Assembly (NCBI GenBank): GCA_016177385.1
Contig: JACOVJ010000049.1
Coordinates: forward strand, 1-13,491
Direction of reading: 5' to 3'
Source of the DNA: Candidatus Niyogiibacteriota bacterium
Lineage (GTDB): Bacteria > Patescibacteriota > Minisyncoccia > HO2-45-28
Length of the DNA: 13,491 nucleotides
Below, one piece after another: positions 6,049 through 11,748 of this stretch. Under the pieces are notes generated by a model. It searched no databases, had not been told where the DNA came from, and worked only from the letters and a program-made list of their open reading frames with translations. Within the stretch, counting starts at the first letter, position 1; each line of letters opens with the position of its first letter. The translations under genes and the position numbers were made by a program.

Positions 6049-6615
6049 ATGAAAAAAATCCTGCTGGTGATATTTCTGACTCCTTTTTACGCGGCGTTCT
6101 CCTTCGCGGCCGCCGCCGGAGATGCGAGCCAAAATCCTGGGCTAATACCACTGGGAATGCTCGCCTCTTTTGGCGTACACGAAGCCGGCCATCATTTGGT
6201 AGGGACCGTGTCCGGCAAAATCAGGTGGAGAGAAGGTCTTTGGGTGTACTACGGCAACGAGAACGAATTAAAACTTGTTGCTATTTCGGGATTCCGGTTT
6301 CAAAGCGTAGGCTCGGAACTATTGTTGGAAACCATGCCAACTGATAACTTGTTTTTGGTCGGGTATATAGGATTTAACATCATCAACAATATCTTGTATG
6401 TTGCAAAAATGGAATCGACCAAATACCAAAAGGAGGGCGGGAATGATTTTTTGGTGTTCAAAAATAAGAATCACCGGAGAATCGTTGAAATAGCGGTTTT
6501 GGCGCGCGCCATCTCGCTTGCCTACCGGCTTTTTAACGCCAATGCTTTCAGAGGCTGGATCGATGTCGATCTTGATGAAGGCGTCCCGACGCTCAAACTT
6601 CTATTCAGTTTTTAA
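6049..6615 (+). CDS. Exported HEAGH-motif protein, putative zinc metallopeptidase-like
   Basis: A 188-residue protein beginning with a signal peptide or anchor: MKK, a hydrophobic core (4-20) and a likely cleavage site in AFAAAAG, about residue 20-24. HEAGHH is at 44-49, giving the zinc-peptidase signature HExxH (H44, E45, H48) inside a hydrophobic stretch (31-52), as in membrane-embedded M50-type or M48-type proteases. A third ligand is not certain: E90 in SVGSELLLE and D133 are candidates. The NxxPxxxxDG motif of site-2 proteases is absent. Further hydrophobic segments are at about 102-119 and 146-162. GGAG eight bases upstream supports the ATG at 6049, and the promoter position excludes the longer frame. 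The gene is a single unit with its own promoter and terminator. I do not recognise the family; activity is unproven. Confidence 0.75.
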   Translation: MKKILLVIFLTPFYAAFSFAAAAGDASQNPGLIPLGMLASFGVHEAGHHLVGTVSGKIRWREGLWVYYGNENELKLVAISGFRFQSVGSELLLETMPTDNLFLVGYIGFNIINNILYVAKMESTKYQKEGGNDFLVFKNKNHRRIVEIAVLARAISLAYRLFNANAFRGWIDVDLDEGVPTLKLLFSF

Positions 6616-6622
6616 CTCCGAT

Positions 6623-6650
6623 ATCGCCGCCAAAAGCGGCGATTCTTTTT
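6623..6650 (+). terminator. Rho-independent terminator after the HEAGH protein gene
   Basis: ATCGCCGC (6623-6630) pairs with GCGGCGAT (6636-6643) around CAAAA, followed by TCTTTTT, seven bases after the stop codon. The minus-strand CYTH gene ends at 6654 and converges on it without a T-run in its own direction. Confidence 0.9.
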
Positions 6651-6653
6651 AAT

Positions 6654-7169
6654 TTACGCGAGCGCCGTGTACCCGAATTTTTTAAGCTCGCCCTCGATAT
6701 CGGCATACCGTTTCCCGCAAAGCATGCCGCCCGCAGTAAAATGCTGCTGAGTGACCTCGGCCAAGAACCATTCGGGCGGACGAAACGCCGCTTTTTCCTC
6801 GGCCGACGCGAACTCGATATCCACCAGCACCAACCCTTTAAGTGCGTCTTTGAATACATCTACTTCGTAACCATGCCCATTTTCGGCATAGTAATAACGC
6901 GTTTTGGCGACCCGCTTGCCGAGGATCGCTTCAAAATCCACATACTCCTCTGCCGTCAGCGGAACGGTGGTCTCCGTTTGGTGCGACGCGTCGCCTTCAT
7001 GCGCCGGCACCTTTTTCGTTATTTCGCACTTCGCCCCCGACCGCCGGATACGCAAGCTCGGATGTTCGGCCGAAACCGGAACATAGATATCCAAAAGTTC
7101 CTTGGACGGAGAATCAAAAACGCCTTTTGGCAGGGAGCGCGGGAGGTAAGTCAACTCGAACTCATCCAT
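6654..7169 (-). CDS. CYTH-domain protein (triphosphate tunnel metalloenzyme superfamily)
   Basis: A 171-residue single CYTH domain. The opening EFELTYL (3-9) matches the ExExK signature except that the Lys is Thr (T7). LRIRRSG (39-45), EITKK (49-53), KTRYYY (89-94), YEVDVF (101-106), LVDIEF (115-120) and PPEWFLAEVT (131-140) give the alternating charged strands of the tunnel. The superfamily hydrolyses or makes triphosphate compounds (thiamine triphosphatase, inorganic triphosphatase, class IV adenylate cyclase) with metal ions; the substrate cannot be assigned. The start is 14 bases after the stop of the secreted matrixin-like gene, with AGGAG overlapping that gene's end, so the two form an operon. 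A direct functional link between them is not evident. Loss of the signature Lys may alter phosphate binding. Confidence 0.85.
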   Translation of the reverse strand: MDEFELTYLPRSLPKGVFDSPSKELLDIYVPVSAEHPSLRIRRSGAKCEITKKVPAHEGDASHQTETTVPLTAEEYVDFEAILGKRVAKTRYYYAENGHGYEVDVFKDALKGLVLVDIEFASAEEKAAFRPPEWFLAEVTQQHFTAGGMLCGKRYADIEGELKKFGYTALA

Positions 7170-7183
7170 CGTTTAAGCGCCTC

Positions 7184-7984
7184 TTACTCCTGCGCCCAGA
7201 TCACGAATGTGAAAATTTTCTGGCCATTGCCGAGATCGCGCAGATAGAGCGAGCCGCGGCCGTCCGATGACCGGCGGATTTCCTTGCCCCATGTTCCTGG
7301 GTCGGAATGATCAACCTCTGCGCGTCCCCGCAATGTCGCTCCTTGCCCGATGGTCGTTGCAGCGTCCACGTGACTGTAAATGAGCGCAAGCTCGTCGTAA
7401 TCATGCTGGTTCGGATGCTCGTTCGACAACTGACCGGCAAGCGTTCCATCCGGATCGGACGTGTAATCCATGCAGGTGCCGAGATTCGCATCCGTGAAAA
7501 TTTCGTTTTGATGATCCAGCCCGAAGATATGGCCGACTTCCTGGCACGCGACGAATTGCTTCCATGCCGGCGTATTGTATTTGGATGTGTTGAAATACGT
7601 ATCGTTGAACTTGACCGTTCCCTGCGTGATGTGCTCGCCGCTTACCCAAATACTGGCGATGCCGAGCCAGCCGTTGTTGCCGTATTTGCTGTTGCAAACT
7701 TCCGCGCGCCCGGAAACCGGCCTGCAATTCTTCGGATTTGTCGCGCCCGCCGCGATCACGGTATCGAGAACGCCGGATAAACTCCAGTCGCCCGAGGACT
7801 GCGTAAGATAGCTGTCCCAGCCCGAAGAAACATTATCCCCCAGCGTAAGCGTAAAAGAGCTTGTCGTGCGCGCCCAATGGTAATTGCCCCACGAATGATC
7901 CGCATACGCAACCAGCGCCACCGATCCTATGGCGGCTATCGCAACGGCGGCACCCGCGATCTGACGGCGAAATTTTGAAATCAT
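7184..7984 (-). CDS. Secreted matrixin-like metalloprotease with QExxH zinc motif
   Basis: A 266-residue protein with an N-terminal signal peptide (SKFRRQ, a hydrophobic core at 9-26, cleavage near AYA-D at 28). The metzincin signature is at 148-158, QEVGHIFGLDH: Glu149, His152, Gly155 and His158 fit HExxHxxGxxH, but the first zinc His is Gln148 (codon CAG). A Met-turn candidate follows in GTCMDYT (M172). Four Cys (87, 97, 147, 171) could form two disulfides. The rest is rich in Gly, Ser, Asp, Asn and Trp, as in extracellular proteins, and the C-terminal part after about 205 has no domain I know. It would be exported and either cleave proteins with altered zinc binding or act non-catalytically. 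There is no clear Shine-Dalgarno. It has its own promoter (8024-8052) and is followed by the CYTH gene. Confidence 0.82.
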   Translation of the reverse strand: MISKFRRQIAGAAVAIAAIGSVALVAYADHSWGNYHWARTTSSFTLTLGDNVSSGWDSYLTQSSGDWSLSGVLDTVIAAGATNPKNCRPVSGRAEVCNSKYGNNGWLGIASIWVSGEHITQGTVKFNDTYFNTSKYNTPAWKQFVACQEVGHIFGLDHQNEIFTDANLGTCMDYTSDPDGTLAGQLSNEHPNQHDYDELALIYSHVDAATTIGQGATLRGRAEVDHSDPGTWGKEIRRSSDGRGSLYLRDLGNGQKIFTFVIWAQE

Positions 7985-8023
7985 GATTGTTATTTAAACT
8001 CTTAATAAAAATGCTTATCCATC

Positions 8024-8052
8024 AGGATAGCATAGTGCCGAAAACCATCCAA
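8024..8052 (-). promoter_or_regulatory. Probable promoter of the matrixin-like gene
   Basis: On the minus strand, TTGGAT (8052-8047), a 17-base spacer and TATCCT (8029-8024) preceded by TGC (extended -10). Start predicted near 8017, with a leader of about 33 bases. The dispersed palindrome lies just upstream. Confidence 0.5.
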
Positions 8053-8059
8053 CTCTTTA

Positions 8060-8076
8060 TCGAGGTTCGACCTCGT
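8060..8076 (-). repeat. Dispersed palindrome, copy 2
   Basis: On the minus strand ACGAGG-TCGAA-CCTCGA followed by TAAAG. The paired core is CGAGGT/ACCTCG with loop of three. It lies between the stop of the 100-residue membrane protein gene and the promoter of the matrixin-like gene. Confidence 0.75.
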
Positions 8077-8084
8077 GCATTTTG

Positions 8085-8387
8085 TTAACGATACCAGAAC
8101 AACACGAGAAACGCGCCGAGCGGGAGGAGCAGAAGAAAGCCGAGTGTGTACATGAGCAAAGCGACCGCCTCGCGCTTCCTGCCGTCGAGATACCAGAGGA
8201 TCGGCCGCCCCAGTACCAGAAAACCGACCAGTGCGGCCGAAAACACGAGGAGCGAGAGCATCGCGATGGGAGCGAATACCGTATCCTCGGGCGCGAATGC
8301 CCTTGGCCCGTAAAAAAGAAATGACGCGATGAGAATGATGTAGAGCGCCGTCAGCGCGGCGTTAATGCCTGCGGTTTTGATTATCAT
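8085..8387 (-). CDS. Small three-helix membrane protein of unknown function
   Basis: A 100-residue integral membrane protein. Hydrophobic segments are at about 8-27, 39-61 and 74-97; the RKRE cluster at 70-73 puts the loop between helices two and three in the cytoplasm. I do not recognise a family. The start is set at the ATG at 8387, since the longer open frame upstream is antisense-like Arg/Pro sequence running inside the helicase gene. The start lies 28 bases after the helicase stop. AGGAGG occurs at the very end of the helicase gene but is too far from this ATG to serve it directly. No promoter is seen in the gap, so it is probably the second gene of the helicase operon. Confidence 0.7.
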   Translation of the reverse strand: MIIKTAGINAALTALYIILIASFLFYGPRAFAPEDTVFAPIAMLSLLVFSAALVGFLVLGRPILWYLDGRKREAVALLMYTLGFLLLLPLGAFLVLFWYR

Positions 8388-8415
8388 AAAAGGTTGTCGG
8401 TTAAAATTTGATAAC

Positions 8416-9687
8416 TCACCTCCTCGGGCGGAAGTGGCGGCCGGTGCCGCGCAAGCGATTGAACGGCGGGGGCGGGGGTTTCGGCGGACCGCCCGCGGAC
8501 GGACGCCCAAGGCGCGAAGACGCCGGCCCGCCCATCGGCGGAGTAGCACGCGGCATGTCGGGTAGCCGCATGATGGGCAGGCGCATTTTGATGAGCGATT
8601 CGATGTCGGCAAGCTCCTTCTTCTGGTCGGGCATCACGAACGAAATCGCTTTTCCGGAACGGCCGGCTCTCGCGGTGCGTCCAATGCGGTGCACGTAATC
8701 GTCCGCCTGCTCGGGCAGGTCATAATTGATGACGAGCTCGATCCCCTTCACATCAATGCCGCGGGACGCGATGTCGGTCGCCACCAGCACGCGGTATTTG
8801 CCGGACTTGAACCCCTCAAGGGCCTCTTGGCGCTGGCCTTGCGAACGATTGCCGTGGATCTCGGCCGCGCTATGCCCCATCATGGCGACGCTATGCGTCA
8901 CTTTTTTGGCGCCGTATTTCGTGCGGGTGAACACCAATGCCGACCCCTTGTTTTCGACAAGAATTTTCTTTAAGAGCCACGACTTATCCTCTTTTTTGAC
9001 CACGAAAATTTCCTGCGTAACGCTCTCCACGGTCGTCCCCGGCGGCGCAACTTCGATGCGGATGGGGAGGCGCATGTATTGCGATGCGATCGCCATGATC
9101 TCTTTTGGCAAAGTTGCCGAAAAAAGCATGGTTTGGCGGCTTTGCGGCAATACCTGCAGGATTTTTTTGATCTGCGGCTGGAAGCCCATGTCGAGCATCC
9201 GGTCGGCCTCATCGAGAATAAGGGTGCTTGTCCGGTTGAGCTTCACCGTTCCCTGCCCGAGATGGTCGAGCAAGCGGCCGGGGGTCGCGATAATGATGTG
9301 CGGATCCCTTGAGAGCGCCGACATTTGCGGCTTCATGGATTGGCCGCCGATGAGCATGGCGGTTTTAAGGCCGAGTCCGCGCCCGATCTTGTTCAACTGC
9401 TCATCCACTTGCATCGCCAATTCGCGCGTCGGCAAAAGCACGAGGCCGCGCCCCTTGCTCTGCGCGAGGATCTGAATCATCGGAATACCGAACGCAAGCG
9501 TCTTGCCGGTCCCTGTTTGCGCGACCCCGACCACATCCTTGCCCTCGATGGCGGCGGGAATCGCTTGGCGCTGGATCGGGGTGGGTTCGGTGAATTGGTG
9601 GCGCGCAAGAATATCCATCAGCGCCGGCGCAATGCCGAGCCCGTAAAATCCCTGATGTTCGCTTTCGTGCGTAGTGTTATCTGCCAA
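8416..9687 (-). CDS. DEAD-box ATP-dependent RNA helicase, RhlE-like
   Basis: A 423-residue superfamily 2 helicase with all core motifs: Q motif EPTPIQRQAIP (34-44), I AQTGTGKT (56-63), Ia PTRELA (86-91), Ib TPGR (135-138), II DEAD (159-162), III SAT (190-192), V ATDIASRGID (303-312) and VI HRIGRTAR (333-340). After residue 380 comes a low-complexity Pro/Gly/Arg tail ending FRPRR, as in RhlE-type helicases, which probably adds non-specific RNA binding. It would unwind short RNA duplexes in ribosome assembly or RNA decay. The start codon is TTG (9687), with no ATG near the family's N-terminus. The predicted transcript begins only about 9 bases upstream, leaving no room for a normal Shine-Dalgarno. 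It shares a cold/RNA-structure theme with the nearby cold-shock and typA genes. Confidence 0.94.
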   Translation of the reverse strand: MADNTTHESEHQGFYGLGIAPALMDILARHQFTEPTPIQRQAIPAAIEGKDVVGVAQTGTGKTLAFGIPMIQILAQSKGRGLVLLPTRELAMQVDEQLNKIGRGLGLKTAMLIGGQSMKPQMSALSRDPHIIIATPGRLLDHLGQGTVKLNRTSTLILDEADRMLDMGFQPQIKKILQVLPQSRQTMLFSATLPKEIMAIASQYMRLPIRIEVAPPGTTVESVTQEIFVVKKEDKSWLLKKILVENKGSALVFTRTKYGAKKVTHSVAMMGHSAAEIHGNRSQGQRQEALEGFKSGKYRVLVATDIASRGIDVKGIELVINYDLPEQADDYVHRIGRTARAGRSGKAISFVMPDQKKELADIESLIKMRLPIMRLPDMPRATPPMGGPASSRLGRPSAGGPPKPPPPPFNRLRGTGRHFRPRR

Positions 9688-9702
9688 GTTCGGAATCAGA
9701 CC

Positions 9703-9731
9703 AGAATACCGGATATTTCGCTAAAATTCAA
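9703..9731 (-). promoter_or_regulatory. Sigma70-type promoter of the helicase operon
   Basis: On the minus strand, TTGAAT (9731-9726), a 17-base spacer and TATTCT (9708-9703). Start predicted near 9696, about 9 bases before the TTG start codon. Confidence 0.6.
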
Positions 9732-9744
9732 CCTGTTTTTAAAT

Positions 9745-9765
9745 TTACGAGGCCGAGCCTCGTAA
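9745..9765 (-). repeat. Dispersed palindrome, copy 3
   Basis: A 9-bp perfect stem, TTACGAGGC/GCCTCGTAA, with a 3-base loop. On the minus strand the core is ACGAGG-CTCGG-CCTCGT followed by AAATT. It lies between the end of hicA and the helicase promoter. The inner pair is C-G where other copies have T-A. Confidence 0.78.
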
Positions 9766-9776
9766 GATTCCGGAGA

Positions 9777-10004
9777 TCAAAGCAATTCTAAAAATTCGTC
9801 AACCGTCATGTCGGCCTGCGTGATAATAGATTTCAACGTTTTCGGCGTCAAATCCGTACGATGAAATGGTATCGTCACTCTCAAATGCAGCTTGCTGGGA
9901 TGTCTGAGTTGGATATGACTCCCTGCTTGGTGAAATTCATAAAAACGAGCCCGTTTCAGAGCTCTGATCACCAGAGATGAGGGTATGCGCGGAAGCTTAG
10001 GCAT
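9777..10004 (-). CDS. hicA: HicA-family toxin (mRNA interferase)
   Basis: A 75-residue protein with the double-stranded RNA-binding-like fold of HicA. The family landmarks are seen in order: ALKRARFYEFHQAGSHIQLRH (about 15-35) with the catalytic His at H30 in GSH, VTIPFHRTDL (43-52), then the helix TLKSIITQADMTVDEFLEL (56-74). HicA cleaves mRNA independently of the ribosome and is neutralised by HicB. It follows hicB by 17 bases on the same strand. The usual Shine-Dalgarno is missing: the bases before the ATG form one arm of a 13-bp stem with the end of hicB. Length and all key residues look intact, so the toxin is probably functional. Confidence 0.92.
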   Translation of the reverse strand: MPKLPRIPSSLVIRALKRARFYEFHQAGSHIQLRHPSKLHLRVTIPFHRTDLTPKTLKSIITQADMTVDEFLELL

Positions 10005-10008
10005 AACC

Positions 10009-10045
10009 GAAAAACTAAAAGTTAAATTACTACTTTTAGTTTTTC
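10009..10045 (-). promoter_or_regulatory. 13-bp stem-loop spanning the hicB stop and hicA leader
   Basis: GAAAAACTAAAAG (10009-10021 on the plus strand) is the exact inverse of CTTTTAGTTTTTC (10033-10045). The 11-base loop 10022-10032 holds the hicB stop codon. The downstream arm ends four bases before the hicA ATG, where a ribosome would bind. The stem is AT-rich, so only moderately stable. Translation to the end of hicB would open it, which suggests coupling of toxin to antitoxin synthesis; this is inference. Confidence 0.6.
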
Positions 10046-10261
10046 TTTCTGAGCACCAGCTCTAGAAAAAGACAGCGATTTTTCTTTTAATGCCGCTTCC
10101 AAATAGCAACGAATGGCATCCTTTGCCATTTCCTTGGCCTCTTTCAACGAATCACCCTCAGTAACCAAACCGGGTAATTTAGGAACGGTAACCGTGTATC
10201 CGGCTCCATTCGGATTAAAAATGGCCTCGTAGTGATAGATTTCCCTTTTTCGCATTTTCAT
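10022..10261 (-). CDS. hicB: HicB-family antitoxin, short form
   Basis: A 79-residue HicB with the partial RNase H fold. The core Y(H)YEAIFNPNGAGYTVTVP (about 9-27), PKLPGLVTEGDSLKEA (27-42) and AKDAIRCYLEA (46-56) are the family's signature. The C-terminus is short and Lys-rich without a separate DNA-binding domain, so autoregulation through HicB would need the toxin complex or another factor. Three starts are open: GTG at 10267, ATG at 10261 and ATG at 10255. The -10 element ends at 10268 and predicted transcription starts at about 10261, so the GTG cannot be used and the ATG at 10261 would be at the 5' end of the mRNA. Gene order is antitoxin then toxin, as is seen in many hicBA loci. Confidence 0.9.
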   Translation of the reverse strand: MKMRKREIYHYEAIFNPNGAGYTVTVPKLPGLVTEGDSLKEAKEMAKDAIRCYLEAALKEKSLSFSRAGAQKEKLKVVI

Positions 10262-10267
10262 ACGCAC

Positions 10268-10296
10268 AGTATAACGCTAACAATGAAGCAGGTCAA
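10268..10296 (-). promoter_or_regulatory. Sigma70-type promoter of hicBA
   Basis: On the minus strand, TTGACC (10296-10291), a 17-base spacer and TATACT (10273-10268). Six bases (GTGCGT) separate the -10 from the ATG at 10261, so the transcript is predicted to be leaderless. Confidence 0.72.
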
Positions 10297-10309
10297 ACTG
10301 AGTAAGTTT

Positions 10310-10326
10310 ATGAGGTCGGACCTCGT
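10310..10326 (-). repeat. Dispersed palindrome, copy 4
   Basis: On the minus strand ACGAGG-TCCGA-CCTCAT followed by AAAC. One arm base has changed (G to A), leaving a G-T pair in the stem. It lies between the end of the DM13 gene and the hicBA promoter. Confidence 0.7.
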
Positions 10327-10346
10327 GAGACCCTAGAAGTTTTATT

Positions 10347-10787
10347 TCACAAGGCGGAGATATCCGCGTAGTTGAACAGCACGCCGAATGCTCTGCACCA
10401 CACCATCGCATAGCGATACTCCGCGGCATTCACGCCCGCCGGAATCTCGTAGTTCACATTTCCTTCCGTGGCTTTGACCCTGCCGAGATTGACGAACTCG
10501 GTCGCATCCAGATCGTTCGCCAGATACACATAAATATCGGGACCGTTGATGGTTTTGAAATTTTCATACCGAATATATTTTTTCCCGTCCGCCTCAATAA
10601 TTCGCACGGCACCCGACGCCGGATGTCCGTCCGTACCGATGACAGAGGCAAATGAACCCCGAGCGCCTCCCGCCGACGGATCCGCTTCGTCCATTGTGAT
10701 CGTTATGAAGAGCGGGGAAATGGTGTAGTAACCGAACGCAATGACCGCAACCCCCACTATAAGACCGACGATTTGCCACGTCTTCAT
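10347..10787 (-). CDS. Membrane-anchored DM13-domain protein
   Basis: A 146-residue protein with one N-terminal membrane anchor (about 5-23) and a DM13 domain outside (about 45-146). The domain is recognised from VRIIEADGKKYIRYENF (61-77), GPDIYVYLA (82-90), the LGRVKATEGN strand (101-110) and the closing AMVWCRAFGVLFNYADI, with the conserved Cys at C131. DM13 domains are extracytoplasmic and have been proposed to take part in redox or electron transfer chemistry through that Cys; no function is proven for this type. The ATG overlaps the stop of the nucleotidyltransferase-like gene by four bases (ATGA), so they are translationally coupled, and AAAGGA lies about 9 bases upstream. A surface DM13 protein coupled to an intracellular nucleotidyltransferase is not a pairing I know. 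Confidence 0.85.
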   Translation of the reverse strand: MKTWQIVGLIVGVAVIAFGYYTISPLFITITMDEADPSAGGARGSFASVIGTDGHPASGAVRIIEADGKKYIRYENFKTINGPDIYVYLANDLDATEFVNLGRVKATEGNVNYEIPAGVNAAEYRYAMVWCRAFGVLFNYADISAL

Positions 10788-11206
10788 AGATTCATTTCCT
10801 TTATCGTACTATTAAGATGCTTTTCGAGCGCGGCAATGTCGACGATATCCTTGGGACGATTGTAGGCCTTTTTACAGGCGATTACCTCCTCCACGCGCAC
10901 AAACGGAATGCCCTCGATGATAACCGCGTCTTTAATGAGCTGAAGACGATCGGGACAATAACTACCGTCGGTCGGCCTATCCTGCATGGTTGTCACATTG
11001 GCATCATCCCTCGATAGCATCGGAAATCCATTCGCCTGTTTTTCCTCCCATCCTTCGCTCTTCAACCGCTCATATAATTCCGTAGTGACAATAATATCTA
11101 AATCCGCCGCCTTGCGAATTCCCCACACATCCAACAGCGCGCTCCCGAAAACCGCATACTGCCCCACCGGCAAATTGAATTTTTTTATGCGGTCAAAGAT
11201 GGGCAT
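10784..11206 (-). CDS. Nucleotidyltransferase-fold protein (MNT/AbiEii-like)
   Basis: A 140-residue protein of the polymerase-beta-type nucleotidyltransferase superfamily. The Gly-Ser of VFGSALL (G21, S22) followed by AADLDIIV (D35, D37) gives the GS-x12-DxD metal and NTP site. The distal IPFVRVEEVIACKKAYNRPKDIVDIAAL (about 100-127) is typical of the MNT, AbiEii and aminoglycoside/lincosamide-type branches. Such proteins transfer NMP to a protein, tRNA or small molecule, or act as toxin or antidote partners. A third acidic residue is not evident, so activity is uncertain. It begins one base after the stop of the upstream gene and overlaps the DM13 gene by four bases. There is no Shine-Dalgarno, and re-initiation is likely. 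Confidence 0.78.
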   Translation of the reverse strand: MPIFDRIKKFNLPVGQYAVFGSALLDVWGIRKAADLDIIVTTELYERLKSEGWEEKQANGFPMLSRDDANVTTMQDRPTDGSYCPDRLQLIKDAVIIEGIPFVRVEEVIACKKAYNRPKDIVDIAALEKHLNSTIKEMNL

Positions 11207-11207
11207 G

Positions 11208-11642
11208 TTAAGAGCTTTGTTTAATTTGTGCTTTTTGAATCTTTCCTTTCTCCTTTTTTGAAAGATTTTTTACGACAATTTCAATTTCATAGGTTTTAAA
11301 ACACAAAGCCATCCAGCTATTCGCGTCGTTAAATGGTGCGGCGGCGCGTTCATCGGCAAATAAAATTACTTTTTTCAATTTATACCCCAAAATCTTTTCA
11401 AGAAAAAGAAGCTTCACGCCGTCATTCATGACTTTATGCTTCTGAGCAGCTTTCGGTTTACCGATATGTGCCCAAACCTCGCACGCAATTCTTAGACGTT
11501 TTGAATAACCATCTACATCGACGAAGATCTTCTTTGTTAAAAAAATCCGACCGTGCTTTAATTCGGGGTTATATAACTTAAGTAGTTTATTTTCTGCTTG
11601 CTGCTGAACATCACTACGGCTACGATTTTGCTTTTTTTCCAT
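11208..11642 (-). CDS. Putative restriction-endonuclease-like protein
   Basis: A 144-residue cytoplasmic basic protein. The middle part, FVDVDGYSKRLRIACEVWAHIGKPKAAQKHKVMND (about residues 40-74), resembles a recurring bacterial family with an 'Ex(W/F)AH.Gk...gQ.hK...D..KL' pattern, which I interpret as a divergent PD-(D/E)XK-type fold: an Asp in the DVDG strand, the Glu in CEVWAH, then Lys residues. The following KKVILFADERAA strand fits the fold's next beta strand. I cannot name substrate or family, and catalysis is unproven. GAGG six bases before the ATG at 11642 supports this start over the ATG at 11654. It is the first gene of a three-gene unit with the nucleotidyltransferase-like and DM13 genes. 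Confidence 0.65.
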   Translation of the reverse strand: MEKKQNRSRSDVQQQAENKLLKLYNPELKHGRIFLTKKIFVDVDGYSKRLRIACEVWAHIGKPKAAQKHKVMNDGVKLLFLEKILGYKLKKVILFADERAAAPFNDANSWMALCFKTYEIEIVVKNLSKKEKGKIQKAQIKQSS

Positions 11643-11665
11643 AGCTGACCTCATCGGTCTCGTAA

Positions 11666-11671
11666 ATTATA
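11666..11671 (-). promoter_or_regulatory. -10-like TATAAT before the three-gene unit
   Basis: A perfect TATAAT on the minus strand, 24 bases before the first gene's start. No good -35 lies 16-18 bases upstream (AAAGCC at best), so this is a weak call. The rest of the 106-base gap to the next gene shows no clear terminator. Confidence 0.35.
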
Positions 11672-11748
11672 ATATCAATCCCCCGTAAGGCTTTTTTGAT
11701 TACTTTTATTCTACCATTTCGACGCTCCTCGGACGAGAAAGATGCCCT

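Noticed and set aside
8388..8612. N-terminal extension of the 100-residue membrane protein
   Set aside because: The extra 75 residues lie inside the helicase tail in another frame and are Arg/Pro/Ala-rich; the membrane protein starts sensibly at 8387.
8726..9475. Plus-strand open frame of 249 codons antisense to the DEAD-box helicase
   Set aside because: Complement of conserved helicase motifs; no ribosome binding site and no recognisable domain.
11647..11667. Possible fifth copy of the dispersed palindrome in plus orientation (GACC-N5-GGTC followed by TCGTAAAT)
   Set aside because: Only the right flank resembles the consensus; the CGAGG arm is missing, so it is at best a decayed copy.
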